A program made the translations under genes and the position numbers. Positions 1 through 5,631 of a stretch of 5,631 nt of DNA are shown here, one piece after another (position 1 is the first letter of the stretch; the number at the start of each line of letters is the position of its first letter). The notes under the pieces are model-generated. The model was not told where the DNA came from. It made no database searches and saw nothing but the letters and a program-made list of their open reading frames with translations. Origin of the DNA: Bacteroidota bacterium (GTDB lineage Bacteria > Bacteroidota > Rhodothermia > Rhodothermales > UBA10348); assembly GCA_024640835.1 (NCBI GenBank), contig JAHEEH010000155.1:1-5631 (forward strand). The letters run 5' to 3'.

Positions 1-320
1 ATTTCGCCACCGATCCAGCCCGTCTTGCCGGCCGGGACGGGACCGATTCGCCGCCGGAGCAGGTCCAGCCAACGGGCGGCGACGGGGTCGGCCGGATCGA
101 TCGCCTCGGTGGCTGCAGCTTCGGCCACCTCGTCCCACGCGTGGGGAAGAGCGGTCGGGTGGAGGGTCGCGAGGTATCCGCGCTCCTGGAGGCGGGCTAT
201 CCATCCGTTGGCCGGGTCGTCGGCAGGGAGTATCCGCGCCGTCTGGGCCGCCACACCGGACGGACCGCCGAGGGACGCCGCGATGAGTAGCGTCAGACAG
301 GATAGCCGGTTTCGGAGCAT
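1..320 (-). CDS. Exported protein, N-terminal part, possibly Wzi-like capsule assembly outer-membrane protein (partial)
   Basis: An open frame on the minus strand starts at an ATG at 320-318 and continues without a stop through the left edge, giving 106 codons. Residues 1-25 look like a Sec signal peptide: basic start (Arg3, Arg5), hydrophobic core around residues 8-17, and a V-A-A/Q cleavage site before Gln26. The mature start has a Asp-Asp-Pro, then WIARLQERGYLATL at 40-53, then a Pro-Thr-x-Leu-Pro stretch ending in Asp-Glu-Val near 65. From memory this order matches the leading segment of Wzi-like capsule assembly proteins of Bacteroidota, Rhodothermota and Gemmatimonadota, which are outer-membrane beta barrels that help hold or export capsule. 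The barrel itself lies outside the window, so the family call is an inference. It is divergent from a sugar transferase at 543, which fits a surface-polysaccharide role. No clear Shine-Dalgarno precedes the ATG. The frame is quite secure; the function is only moderately so. Confidence 0.6.
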   Translation of the reverse strand, partial: MLRNRLSCLTLLIAASLGGPSGVAAQTARILPADDPANGWIARLQERGYLATLHPTALPHAWDEVAEAAATEAIDPADPVAARWLDLLRRRIGPVPAGKTGWIGGE

Positions 321-542
321 GTGGTGGCCGATTGTGGGCGTGCAAGTTAGGCGCGTCCGGCATCACAAGCGACCTCGTCGCGACCCCTACCGACGCCGCT
401 CTCACGGGCGTCCCCGTCGCCGGCGCCGGTGGCGCTCCGCGCCCTGCGACCCCTGTGTTGCACGGAAGAAACGGCAGCGGGTACCTTACAAGGCTATGGG
501 TCGCGGTCCGCGTGTCCGCACCGAAACCTCACCACGTCCGTC
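321..542. other. Divergent intergenic region between the exported-protein gene and the sugar transferase gene
   Basis: About 220 bases separate the two outward-facing genes, so promoters for both should lie here. An ATG at 429 is in frame with the sugar transferase and could extend it by 38 residues. I treat 429-542 as non-coding because its codons include TTA, CAA, GCA and TGT, which are atypical of the strongly GC-ending genes beside it, and because the resulting peptide is not hydrophobic and precedes what is normally the first membrane helix of the family. A perfect 10-base palindrome, CCGGCGCCGG, sits at 420-429; in DNA this GC-rich it may be chance. No RNA gene, repeat array or clear terminator is visible. 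Confidence 0.5.
458..487 (+). promoter_or_regulatory. Weak candidate sigma70-type promoter for the sugar transferase gene
   Basis: TTGCAC at 458-463 and TACCTT at 482-487 are separated by 18 bases. Each matches the -35 and -10 consensus at only about half of its positions, including the TTG of the -35 and the TA...T of the -10. Transcription from here would start near 494, downstream of the ATG at 429 and upstream of the GTG at 543, which agrees with the later start. The match is poor enough to be chance. Confidence 0.18.
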
Positions 543-1940
543 GTGTCCCGGAGAACCGAACTCGTCGCACTGTTTGCCGTCGACGCGCTTGCGCTGGTCG
601 GAGCCAACCTGCTCTGGCACGCAGCACGGTTTCGATGGGGCTGGTTGAGGGATCCCGTCTTCTCGCCAGAGCCCACCGTGCTGGGGCCGGTCGTAGCGGT
701 CCTGACCGTGTACTGGCTGATTACGTTTCTCTTCTTCGGAATGTACCGGGAGCGGTACGCGGCCTCGCGTTTCGACGAGATCGTGCTCCTGGTCAAGGTG
801 GTGACGGTCGGGATGCTGGTCCTCTTCTTCCTGCTGTTCATCGAGAATCTGGACGCCTACTCGGCGCGGGTGAACCTGCTCTTCTACTGGATGGCGGTCT
901 TCGGCCTGGTGGCGACGGGGCGGATCGTCGTCCGGTCGGTCCAGAAGGCGCTCATCCTCAGGGGCCGCGGCCTTCACCGTGCGCTGGTCGTCGGTTGGGA
1001 CGACCGGCTGGAGGTGCTTCACCGCGACGTGGCCCGGTATCCCGAAGCGGGTCTTCAGATCGTCGGGGCCATACGCCTGGGTCTCGGTCGAGGACGGCCC
1101 GGAAGCGAGGAAGACGTGTCGCCATCGATTGCGGAGCTCCCCCGGCTCATCGACGAGCTGGAAGTGCAGGACGTCCTCATCGCCCTCGGTCCCGACGCGC
1201 ACGAGGAGCTCCTGGAGGTGCTGCGCCAGTGCGACGGCAAAGCGGTGTCTCTCAAGCTCGTACCCGATTTCTACTCGATCATTGGCGGTATGGCGAGAAC
1301 CGAGCACATGTATGGGCTTCCACTCATTGAGGTCATGCCCGAACCCATGCCGGCGTGGGAGCAGAGCTCGAAGCGACTGATCGACCTCGTGGTTTCGTCG
1401 ATGGTTCTCGTGGTCGGACTTCCGGCCTGGCTGGTGCTGGCCGTTCTGATACGGATTACGTCTCCCGGGCCGGCCATCTACCGGCAGCAGCGCGTCGGCC
1501 GCCACGGCCGCGAGTTCTCGATGTACAAGTTCAGGACGATGAGGCGCGACGCCGAAGCGGAAACGGGCCCGGTCTGGGCGGTCGCCGACGATCCCCGCTA
1601 CACGCCCGTGGGTCGGTGGCTCCGCCGCACCCGACTGGACGAGATTCCCCAGTTCTGGAACGTGTTCAAGGGCGACATGAGCCTGGTGGGTCCCCGTCCG
1701 GAGCGTCCTTTCTTCGTCGAGAAGCTTTCCCGGGACATTCCGCTGTACAACCGCCGGCACCGCGTAAAGCCCGGCATCACGGGCTGGGCACAGGTCAAGT
1801 GGAAGTACGACGGCAGCCTGGACGACGTACGGCAGAAGGTGAAGTACGACCTGTTCTACATCGAGAACATGAGCCTTCGACGCGACTTCCAGATCATCGT
1901 TCGCACCATCACGACCGCGCTCAAAGCGCGGGGTCACTAG
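543..1940 (+). CDS. Polyprenyl-phosphate sugar-1-phosphate transferase (WcaJ/WbaP-type, exopolysaccharide initiating enzyme)
   Basis: The enzyme transfers a sugar-1-phosphate from a nucleotide sugar to undecaprenyl phosphate at the inner membrane, the first step of exopolysaccharide, capsule or O-antigen repeat-unit synthesis. Counting from the GTG at 543 (465 aa), hydrophobic segments lie near residues 7-25, 46-66, 80-100 and 110-126. A cytosolic Rossmann-like domain follows (about 142-255), with a degenerate glycine motif (VVGWDD). The hydrophobic segment anchoring the catalytic domain is at about 280-303. The catalytic part is a textbook Bac_transf domain: KFRTM at 329-333, the Asp366-Glu367 dyad within LDEIPQFWNVFKGDMSLVGP, then PRPERP, and KPGITGWAQV from 409. 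The family architecture is complete. The sugar cannot be told from the sequence; glucose or galactose phosphate are the common ones. GTG 543 is chosen because the first membrane helix follows directly; ATG 429 would give 503 aa. Neither has a good ribosome binding site. The stop is 36 bases before the E1 gene. Confidence 0.93.
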   Translation: MSRRTELVALFAVDALALVGANLLWHAARFRWGWLRDPVFSPEPTVLGPVVAVLTVYWLITFLFFGMYRERYAASRFDEIVLLVKVVTVGMLVLFFLLFIENLDAYSARVNLLFYWMAVFGLVATGRIVVRSVQKALILRGRGLHRALVVGWDDRLEVLHRDVARYPEAGLQIVGAIRLGLGRGRPGSEEDVSPSIAELPRLIDELEVQDVLIALGPDAHEELLEVLRQCDGKAVSLKLVPDFYSIIGGMARTEHMYGLPLIEVMPEPMPAWEQSSKRLIDLVVSSMVLVVGLPAWLVLAVLIRITSPGPAIYRQQRVGRHGREFSMYKFRTMRRDAEAETGPVWAVADDPRYTPVGRWLRRTRLDEIPQFWNVFKGDMSLVGPRPERPFFVEKLSRDIPLYNRRHRVKPGITGWAQVKWKYDGSLDDVRQKVKYDLFYIENMSLRRDFQIIVRTITTALKARGH

Positions 1941-1976
1941 GAACCACCCCGATCAACGGACGGCGCCCCCACCGTC

Positions 1977-3986
1977 ATGCAGGACGTAACCCGGAAAACG
2001 GCCGCGGCCGCGGCGGAGATCCATCGAGACGGCATGGACGACCCCGAAGCGCTCTACAGGGCGCTCATGCTTCCTCGCCTCGTCGAGGACAAGATGCTGC
2101 GCCTGATCCGGCAGGGGCGCCTGGCCAAGTGGTTCAGCGGATATGGCCAGGAAGCCATCGCGGTCGGGTGTGCCTGGGCGCTGCAGGAGGACGACATCAT
2201 CCTCCCCATGCACCGGAACCTGGGCGTCTGGACCACCCGAGGCGTACCGCTCGAGTCGCTGTTCTGCCAGCTCATGGGGAGGGCGGGGGGATTCACGCGT
2301 GGCAGGGATCGGTCCTTCCACTTCGGGCTGCCCGAGCACGGCATCATCGGGATGATCTCGCAGCTTGCGGCGATGCTGCCCGTGGCGTGTGGTTTCGGGC
2401 TCGCGGCCCGGCTCGACGGCAGTCGTCGTGTTGCTGCCGCCTTCATCGGCGAGGGCGCGACGAGGGAGGGCGACTTTCATGAGGCGCTCAGCCTCGCGGC
2501 CATCTGGAGGCTTCCGGTCCTGTTCGTCGTGGAAAACAACGGATGGGGACTCTCGACGCCGGCGGAAGACGCCGTTCCGGTCCCTCACGTGGCGGATGCG
2601 GGCCCGGGATACGGCATTCCCTCCCGTATCGTGGAAGGGAACGACCTGGAAGAGGTGATCCGCGAAATCACGGAAGCGGCCGAGCATGCCCGGTCGGGCA
2701 GGGGACCGGTGCTCCTCGAGATGAAGACCTACCGGATGCGGGGCCACGAGGAGGCGTCGGGCAACAAGTACGTCCCTAAGGAGCGGCTCGAGGAATGGGC
2801 TCGCAAGGACCCGGTACTTCAGTTCGAGAAGGCGCTGGAGGGTCGTCTGGACGAGGTTGCCCGGGCGGCCATCCGGGACGAACTGAAAGCACGGGTCGAG
2901 GAGGTGGCCGAGTGGGCGATCCGTCAGCCGGAGGTCGAGGGGACCGCCGAGGAGGAGGAGGCCGACCTGTATCGCCCGGCAGCGGCCGTGCACATCGCGG
3001 ATGACGGCGCCGTGAGCGAGAAGCGTTTCATCGATGCGGTCAGCGACGGTCTCGCTCAGGCGCTGGAGGAGGATGAGCGGACGCTGCTCATGGGTCAGGA
3101 CATTGCCGGGTACGGCGGCGTATTCAAGGTGACGGCCGGATTCGTGGATCGGTTCGGGGAGGAACGGATCCGCAACACGCCCATCATTGAGAGCGGAGCG
3201 GTGGGTGCCGCGCTGGGCCTCGCACTTTCCGGATACCGACCGATCGTCGAGATGCAGTACGCGGATTTCATCTCGTGCGGCTTCAACCAGATCGTGAACA
3301 ACCTCGCCACCACCCATTATCGCTGGGGGGCCGCGGTCCCGGTGACGATTCGGGCGCCGTTCGGCGGACATATAGGGGCGGGCCCGTTCCACTCCCAGTC
3401 CATGGAGGGCTGGTTCTGTCACGTGGCGGGTCTGAAGGTCGTGATCCCGGCGACCCCCGCCGATGCGAAAGGTCTGCTCCTGTCGTCCATCGACGACCCG
3501 AATCCGGTCCTCTTCTTCGAACACAAGGCGCTGTACAGGGCGGTGAAGGGTCCGGTCCCCGACGGCCCTGTCCGCGTGCCTCTCGGCAAGGCGCGGGTGG
3601 CCCGTGAAGGCAGTGACGCGACCATCGTAACGTGGGGAATCGGCGTGCACTGGGCGCTGGGCGCTGCCGAGGAGTATGCCGGGCGGGGATACTCCCTCGA
3701 GATCGTGGACCTGCGTACCCTCATTCCCTGGGACAGGGAGACCGTGGTGAGCTCCGTTCGGAAGACCGGTCGCCTCCTGGTCCTGCACGAGGCGGCCCGG
3801 ACGGGCGGTTTTGGAGGCGAGGTTGCCTCGTCCGTTACCGAGGCGGTGTTCGAGTACCTGGACGCGCCCCCCGTGCGCGTGGCCGGCCGTGATCTGCCCA
3901 TTCCGTTCGCCAGGCACCTGGAGGAAACCGTGCATTCCGCGAAGCCGCGGCTGGGACCCGCTCTCGATCGCCTTCTCGCCTGGTGA
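1977..3986 (+). CDS. Fused alpha-beta 2-oxoacid dehydrogenase E1 component (TPP-dependent)
   Basis: This 669-residue protein carries both E1 subunits of a pyruvate, branched-chain or acetoin dehydrogenase complex in one chain. E1 decarboxylates a 2-oxoacid on thiamine pyrophosphate and passes the acyl group to the lipoyl arm of E2, in the cytosol. The alpha half (about 20-320) has DRSFHFG, the TPP/Mg motif starting GEGATREGDF at 158 and ending Asn187-Asn188, and the loop motif YRMRGHEEAS. The GEG in place of GDG is seen in branched-chain E1 alpha. A charged linker rich in Glu (about 310-340) leads to the beta half from about 347: FIDAVSDGLAQAL, the TPP-activating Glu405 in TPIIESGAVGAALG, VEMQYADF, catalytic-type His472 in PFHSQS, and EHKALYR. 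The second half resembles the fused E1 of Bacteroidota. No E2 or E3 gene lies within the window, so substrate is unresolved. There is no strong Shine-Dalgarno; a Met at residue 20 (2034) is an alternative start, just before the conserved alpha domain. Confidence 0.93.
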   Translation: MQDVTRKTAAAAAEIHRDGMDDPEALYRALMLPRLVEDKMLRLIRQGRLAKWFSGYGQEAIAVGCAWALQEDDIILPMHRNLGVWTTRGVPLESLFCQLMGRAGGFTRGRDRSFHFGLPEHGIIGMISQLAAMLPVACGFGLAARLDGSRRVAAAFIGEGATREGDFHEALSLAAIWRLPVLFVVENNGWGLSTPAEDAVPVPHVADAGPGYGIPSRIVEGNDLEEVIREITEAAEHARSGRGPVLLEMKTYRMRGHEEASGNKYVPKERLEEWARKDPVLQFEKALEGRLDEVARAAIRDELKARVEEVAEWAIRQPEVEGTAEEEEADLYRPAAAVHIADDGAVSEKRFIDAVSDGLAQALEEDERTLLMGQDIAGYGGVFKVTAGFVDRFGEERIRNTPIIESGAVGAALGLALSGYRPIVEMQYADFISCGFNQIVNNLATTHYRWGAAVPVTIRAPFGGHIGAGPFHSQSMEGWFCHVAGLKVVIPATPADAKGLLLSSIDDPNPVLFFEHKALYRAVKGPVPDGPVRVPLGKARVAREGSDATIVTWGIGVHWALGAAEEYAGRGYSLEIVDLRTLIPWDRETVVSSVRKTGRLLVLHEAARTGGFGGEVASSVTEAVFEYLDAPPVRVAGRDLPIPFARHLEETVHSAKPRLGPALDRLLAW

Positions 3987-4031
3987 TTCCGGGATCCCTT
4001 GGTGTCGCCGGTCGTTGCCGTCGCCCGGAAC

Positions 4032-4035
4032 GGAG
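4032..4035 (+). promoter_or_regulatory. Shine-Dalgarno GGAG deciding the start of the lipoprotein gene
   Basis: GGAG at 4032-4035 lies eight bases before the ATG at 4044, an ideal distance. The upstream in-frame ATG at 3999 has no such site, and using it would put 15 residues without signal character before the signal peptide. This supports translation from 4044. Confidence 0.55.
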
Positions 4036-4043
4036 CGCTTTCC

Positions 4044-5429
4044 ATGACACCCCTCTTGCCATCGATCCCGTCTGTCCTTTCCCGCATCGGCCTGGTAGTG
4101 ATCGCCGTATCGGTGTGCGCGGCCTGTACTCCGGGGGACGTCGGGGACGGAAGAGCCCACCTCGCGGGGACCCTCACGGCCGTGGCAGACTATGACACGG
4201 GCAGCGACCAGAGTGGCTTCGAAATCGTGGTGCTGGCCACCCCGGACGGTGGTCTGGATACGCTGGCCGTGGCCGAGACCGACGCCTCGGGTGCCTTCGC
4301 CGCGGATGTACGGGTGCCGGGGCGTGGAGTGTATCCCCTGGTGGTGTCCCGGGGCGGCTCCAGGCTTCACATCGACGAGGTCGTGCTCGCGGACGGGGAC
4401 TCCATCCAGGTGCGGGCCCGGTTCCCCCTCGACGGGCGCGCCGTGCGGATCGTGTCGAAGGAGAACAGTGCCTGGGCCGCGTACAAGAACGCCAAGGCCC
4501 TGTACAATCGCTCCGTGCTGGGCCTGCTCGAATCGGGTGCGTACTCCACGTCGAGCATGCGGCAAACGGTCGCACAGCTCGGGACGATCCTCTGGAGCCT
4601 TCGCGACCTGTATCCGGGCACGCTCGGGGCGACCGTGGCCGAGGCGGAAGCCGTGGTGCTCCTGGAGTCGTGGGAGGATAGCCTCGCACTGGCCCACTTT
4701 CGGACGCTGGGAGCCGGCCATCCCAGCATCGTGGGCATCACACGGGCTGCGCGCCGCTCGATAGCGCGGATGGAAGGCCTCGATGCTTCCGTCGACTTCC
4801 TCCGTTCGATTTCCGATTCGGTTTCCGCGGGCGATGCGCTCGCGCTTCGCTCCGAGATCGTGGTGGCACTCCGTGACAGCCTGGAGCGGAAGCGGGCGCT
4901 GGAGGAAGCCCGGTCCCTCCTGGCGGATGGAAGGGGGACCGAATGGGAGCGCTGGGCCGGCAATGCGATCTACGAGATGGAGAACCTGATGCCGGGGATG
5001 AAGGCCCCGGCGTTCTCGGTGCTCGACGTCGCGGGAATGCCCGTCGATCTGGAGCGCCTGGCCGGCAGGACGGTGCTGCTGGAGTTCTTCAGCCCGGCGG
5101 ACGAGACGTTTCTTCGGGAGCTTCCGGAGCGCCAGCTCCTGCTGAGGGCTCTCCAGGGGAGGCGATTCACCGCCGTTTCGGTATCCGTCGAGCCGGATTC
5201 GGCGCTGAATGAGGCGCTGCTGGAAGGCCGCAATCTTCTCGGGACATTCGTATTCGACCCGGACGGCCTCGCGGGGAGTCTTGCCAGGGCCTACAATGTG
5301 AATACGGTGCCCACGCGGGTGCTCATCGGCTCCGACGGCTCGCTCCTTTCGCGGTACGGCGGTCCGGCAATGCCTGCCGTTCGAAACGACCTGGCGGGTA
5401 TATTCGGCGCCGGATTCGACGGGCGCTGA
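4044..5429 (+). CDS. Lipoprotein with TlpA/AhpC-like thioredoxin-fold domain lacking the CXXC motif
   Basis: From ATG 4044 the protein is 461 aa. Residues 1-28 form a lipoprotein-type signal: Arg14, hydrophobic core 15-24, then VCAAC with Cys28 as the probable lipidated residue. The Cys at -3 is unusual for a lipobox, so plain cleavage is possible. Residues about 38-150 are beta-rich and resemble the DUF4369-type N-terminal domain of Bacteroidota TlpA-like proteins; 150-315 look mainly helical. From MPGMKAPAF at 316 to about 455 there is an AhpC/TSA-TlpA thioredoxin-like domain (VLLEFF at 344-349, the cis-proline loop NTVPT around Pro423). The redox site is gone: the position of WCxxC reads FFSPADETF (348-356), and no cysteine remains after Cys28. 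It is thus probably not a disulfide reductase; a binding or structural role in the periplasm is an inference. It begins 57 bases after the E1 stop and ends 51 bases before tpiA, with no obvious terminator on either side. Confidence 0.82.
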   Translation: MTPLLPSIPSVLSRIGLVVIAVSVCAACTPGDVGDGRAHLAGTLTAVADYDTGSDQSGFEIVVLATPDGGLDTLAVAETDASGAFAADVRVPGRGVYPLVVSRGGSRLHIDEVVLADGDSIQVRARFPLDGRAVRIVSKENSAWAAYKNAKALYNRSVLGLLESGAYSTSSMRQTVAQLGTILWSLRDLYPGTLGATVAEAEAVVLLESWEDSLALAHFRTLGAGHPSIVGITRAARRSIARMEGLDASVDFLRSISDSVSAGDALALRSEIVVALRDSLERKRALEEARSLLADGRGTEWERWAGNAIYEMENLMPGMKAPAFSVLDVAGMPVDLERLAGRTVLLEFFSPADETFLRELPERQLLLRALQGRRFTAVSVSVEPDSALNEALLEGRNLLGTFVFDPDGLAGSLARAYNVNTVPTRVLIGSDGSLLSRYGGPAMPAVRNDLAGIFGAGFDGR

Positions 5430-5480
5430 CCGTCCCGCCTGCTTCATTCCCTTCGCAGCACTACATACCTGACAGGAATC

Positions 5481-5631
5481 ATGCTGGTAGCCGGCAACTG
5501 GAAGATGAACACCGACCGCACGTCGGCGCGGCAGCTTGCCGCGGCCGTCGTGTCCGCGGTCGGAGACCCGGGAGATGTCCACGTGGCCGTTTGCCCGCCG
5601 TTCGTGAGTCTCGACGCGGTTTTCACCGTGC
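5481..5631 (+). CDS. tpiA: Triosephosphate isomerase, N-terminal part (partial)
   Basis: Fifty codons are present before the window ends. The start MLVAGNWKMN is the signature beta-1 strand of triosephosphate isomerase, holding the substrate-binding Asn6 and Lys8 (equivalent to Asn and Lys near 11 and 13 in the usual numbering). A helix rich in Ala follows, then VHVAVCPPFVSLDAV, the expected second strand and loop. The enzyme interconverts dihydroxyacetone phosphate and glyceraldehyde 3-phosphate in glycolysis and gluconeogenesis. The N-terminus is a few residues shorter than the common MRKPLVAGNWKMN form. AGGA at 5474-5477 could be its ribosome binding site, although only three bases separate it from the ATG, which is closer than usual. 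pgk or gap, frequent neighbours, are not seen upstream; a lipoprotein gene is there instead. Confidence 0.93.
   Translation, partial: MLVAGNWKMNTDRTSARQLAAAVVSAVGDPGDVHVAVCPPFVSLDAVFTV

Noticed and set aside
340..463. GTGCAA at 340-345 and TTGCAC at 458-463 form a 6-base inverted pair across the divergent region.
   Set aside because: Six bases separated by more than 110 is too little to call an operator; there is no extension of the match on either side.
25..648. A 207-codon plus-strand open frame at the left end.
   Set aside because: Its product is dominated by Arg, Ser and Pro, and it runs opposite the signal-peptide-bearing minus-strand gene and then into the sugar transferase in another frame.
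486..1937. A 483-codon minus-strand open frame opposite the sugar transferase.
   Set aside because: It mirrors the sugar transferase, whose membrane helices and catalytic motifs are unmistakable; the antisense product has no family character.
3987..4010. Small GGGATCCC palindrome after the E1 stop, considered as a terminator.
   Set aside because: The arms are only four bases, there is no loop, and no T-run follows.
3999..4043. Upstream ATG at 3999 as the start of the lipoprotein gene (476 aa).
   Set aside because: It lacks a ribosome binding site and would bury the signal peptide behind 15 extra residues, whereas ATG 4044 has GGAG at ideal spacing.
1953..5582. A 1209-codon open frame on the minus strand, antisense to the E1, lipoprotein and tpiA genes.
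   Set aside because: It spans three recognisable plus-strand genes and their gaps, and its product is rich in Arg, Gly, His and Pro without any recognisable domain. Long stop-free antisense frames are expected opposite genes with strongly GC-ending codons.

Overview
The window is GC-rich (about two thirds G+C by eye) and densely coding. It looks like a chromosomal piece of an environmental Gram-negative bacterium. Secreted and lipidated proteins imply an outer membrane. The fused alpha-beta 2-oxoacid dehydrogenase E1 and the lipoprotein with a Bacteroidota-like TlpA layout suggest Gemmatimonadota or a relative near the Bacteroidota/Rhodothermota side. This placement is an inference from protein style, not a measured phylogeny.

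Layout: (1) 1-320, minus strand: the 5' part of a gene for an exported protein whose N-terminus resembles Wzi-like outer-membrane capsule proteins; it runs off the left edge. (2) 321-542: a divergent intergenic region that should hold promoters for both directions. (3) 543-1940, plus strand: a polytopic polyprenyl-phosphate sugar-1-phosphate transferase (WcaJ/WbaP type), which starts exopolysaccharide or O-antigen repeat-unit synthesis. (4) 1977-3986: a single-chain, TPP-dependent 2-oxoacid dehydrogenase E1 with alpha and beta halves fused. (5) 4044-5429: a lipoprotein with a C-terminal thioredoxin-like domain that has lost its CXXC motif. (6) 5481-5631: the start of triosephosphate isomerase (tpiA), cut by the right edge.

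The four plus-strand genes are separated by only 36, 103 (from stop to the proposed ATG of the lipoprotein, 57) and 51 bases, and I see no convincing terminator between them, so co-transcription is possible. To be exact, the three gaps are 36, 57 and 51 bases. The functions do not form one pathway. The divergent pair on the left plausibly belongs to surface polysaccharide production, while E1 and tpiA are central carbon metabolism with a periplasm-facing lipoprotein between them.

I found no tRNA, rRNA, CRISPR array, insertion sequence or prophage signature, and no clear evidence of a new biological system. The points most worth a second look are the cysteine-free thioredoxin-like lipoprotein, the stand-alone fused E1, and the divergent polysaccharide gene pair.
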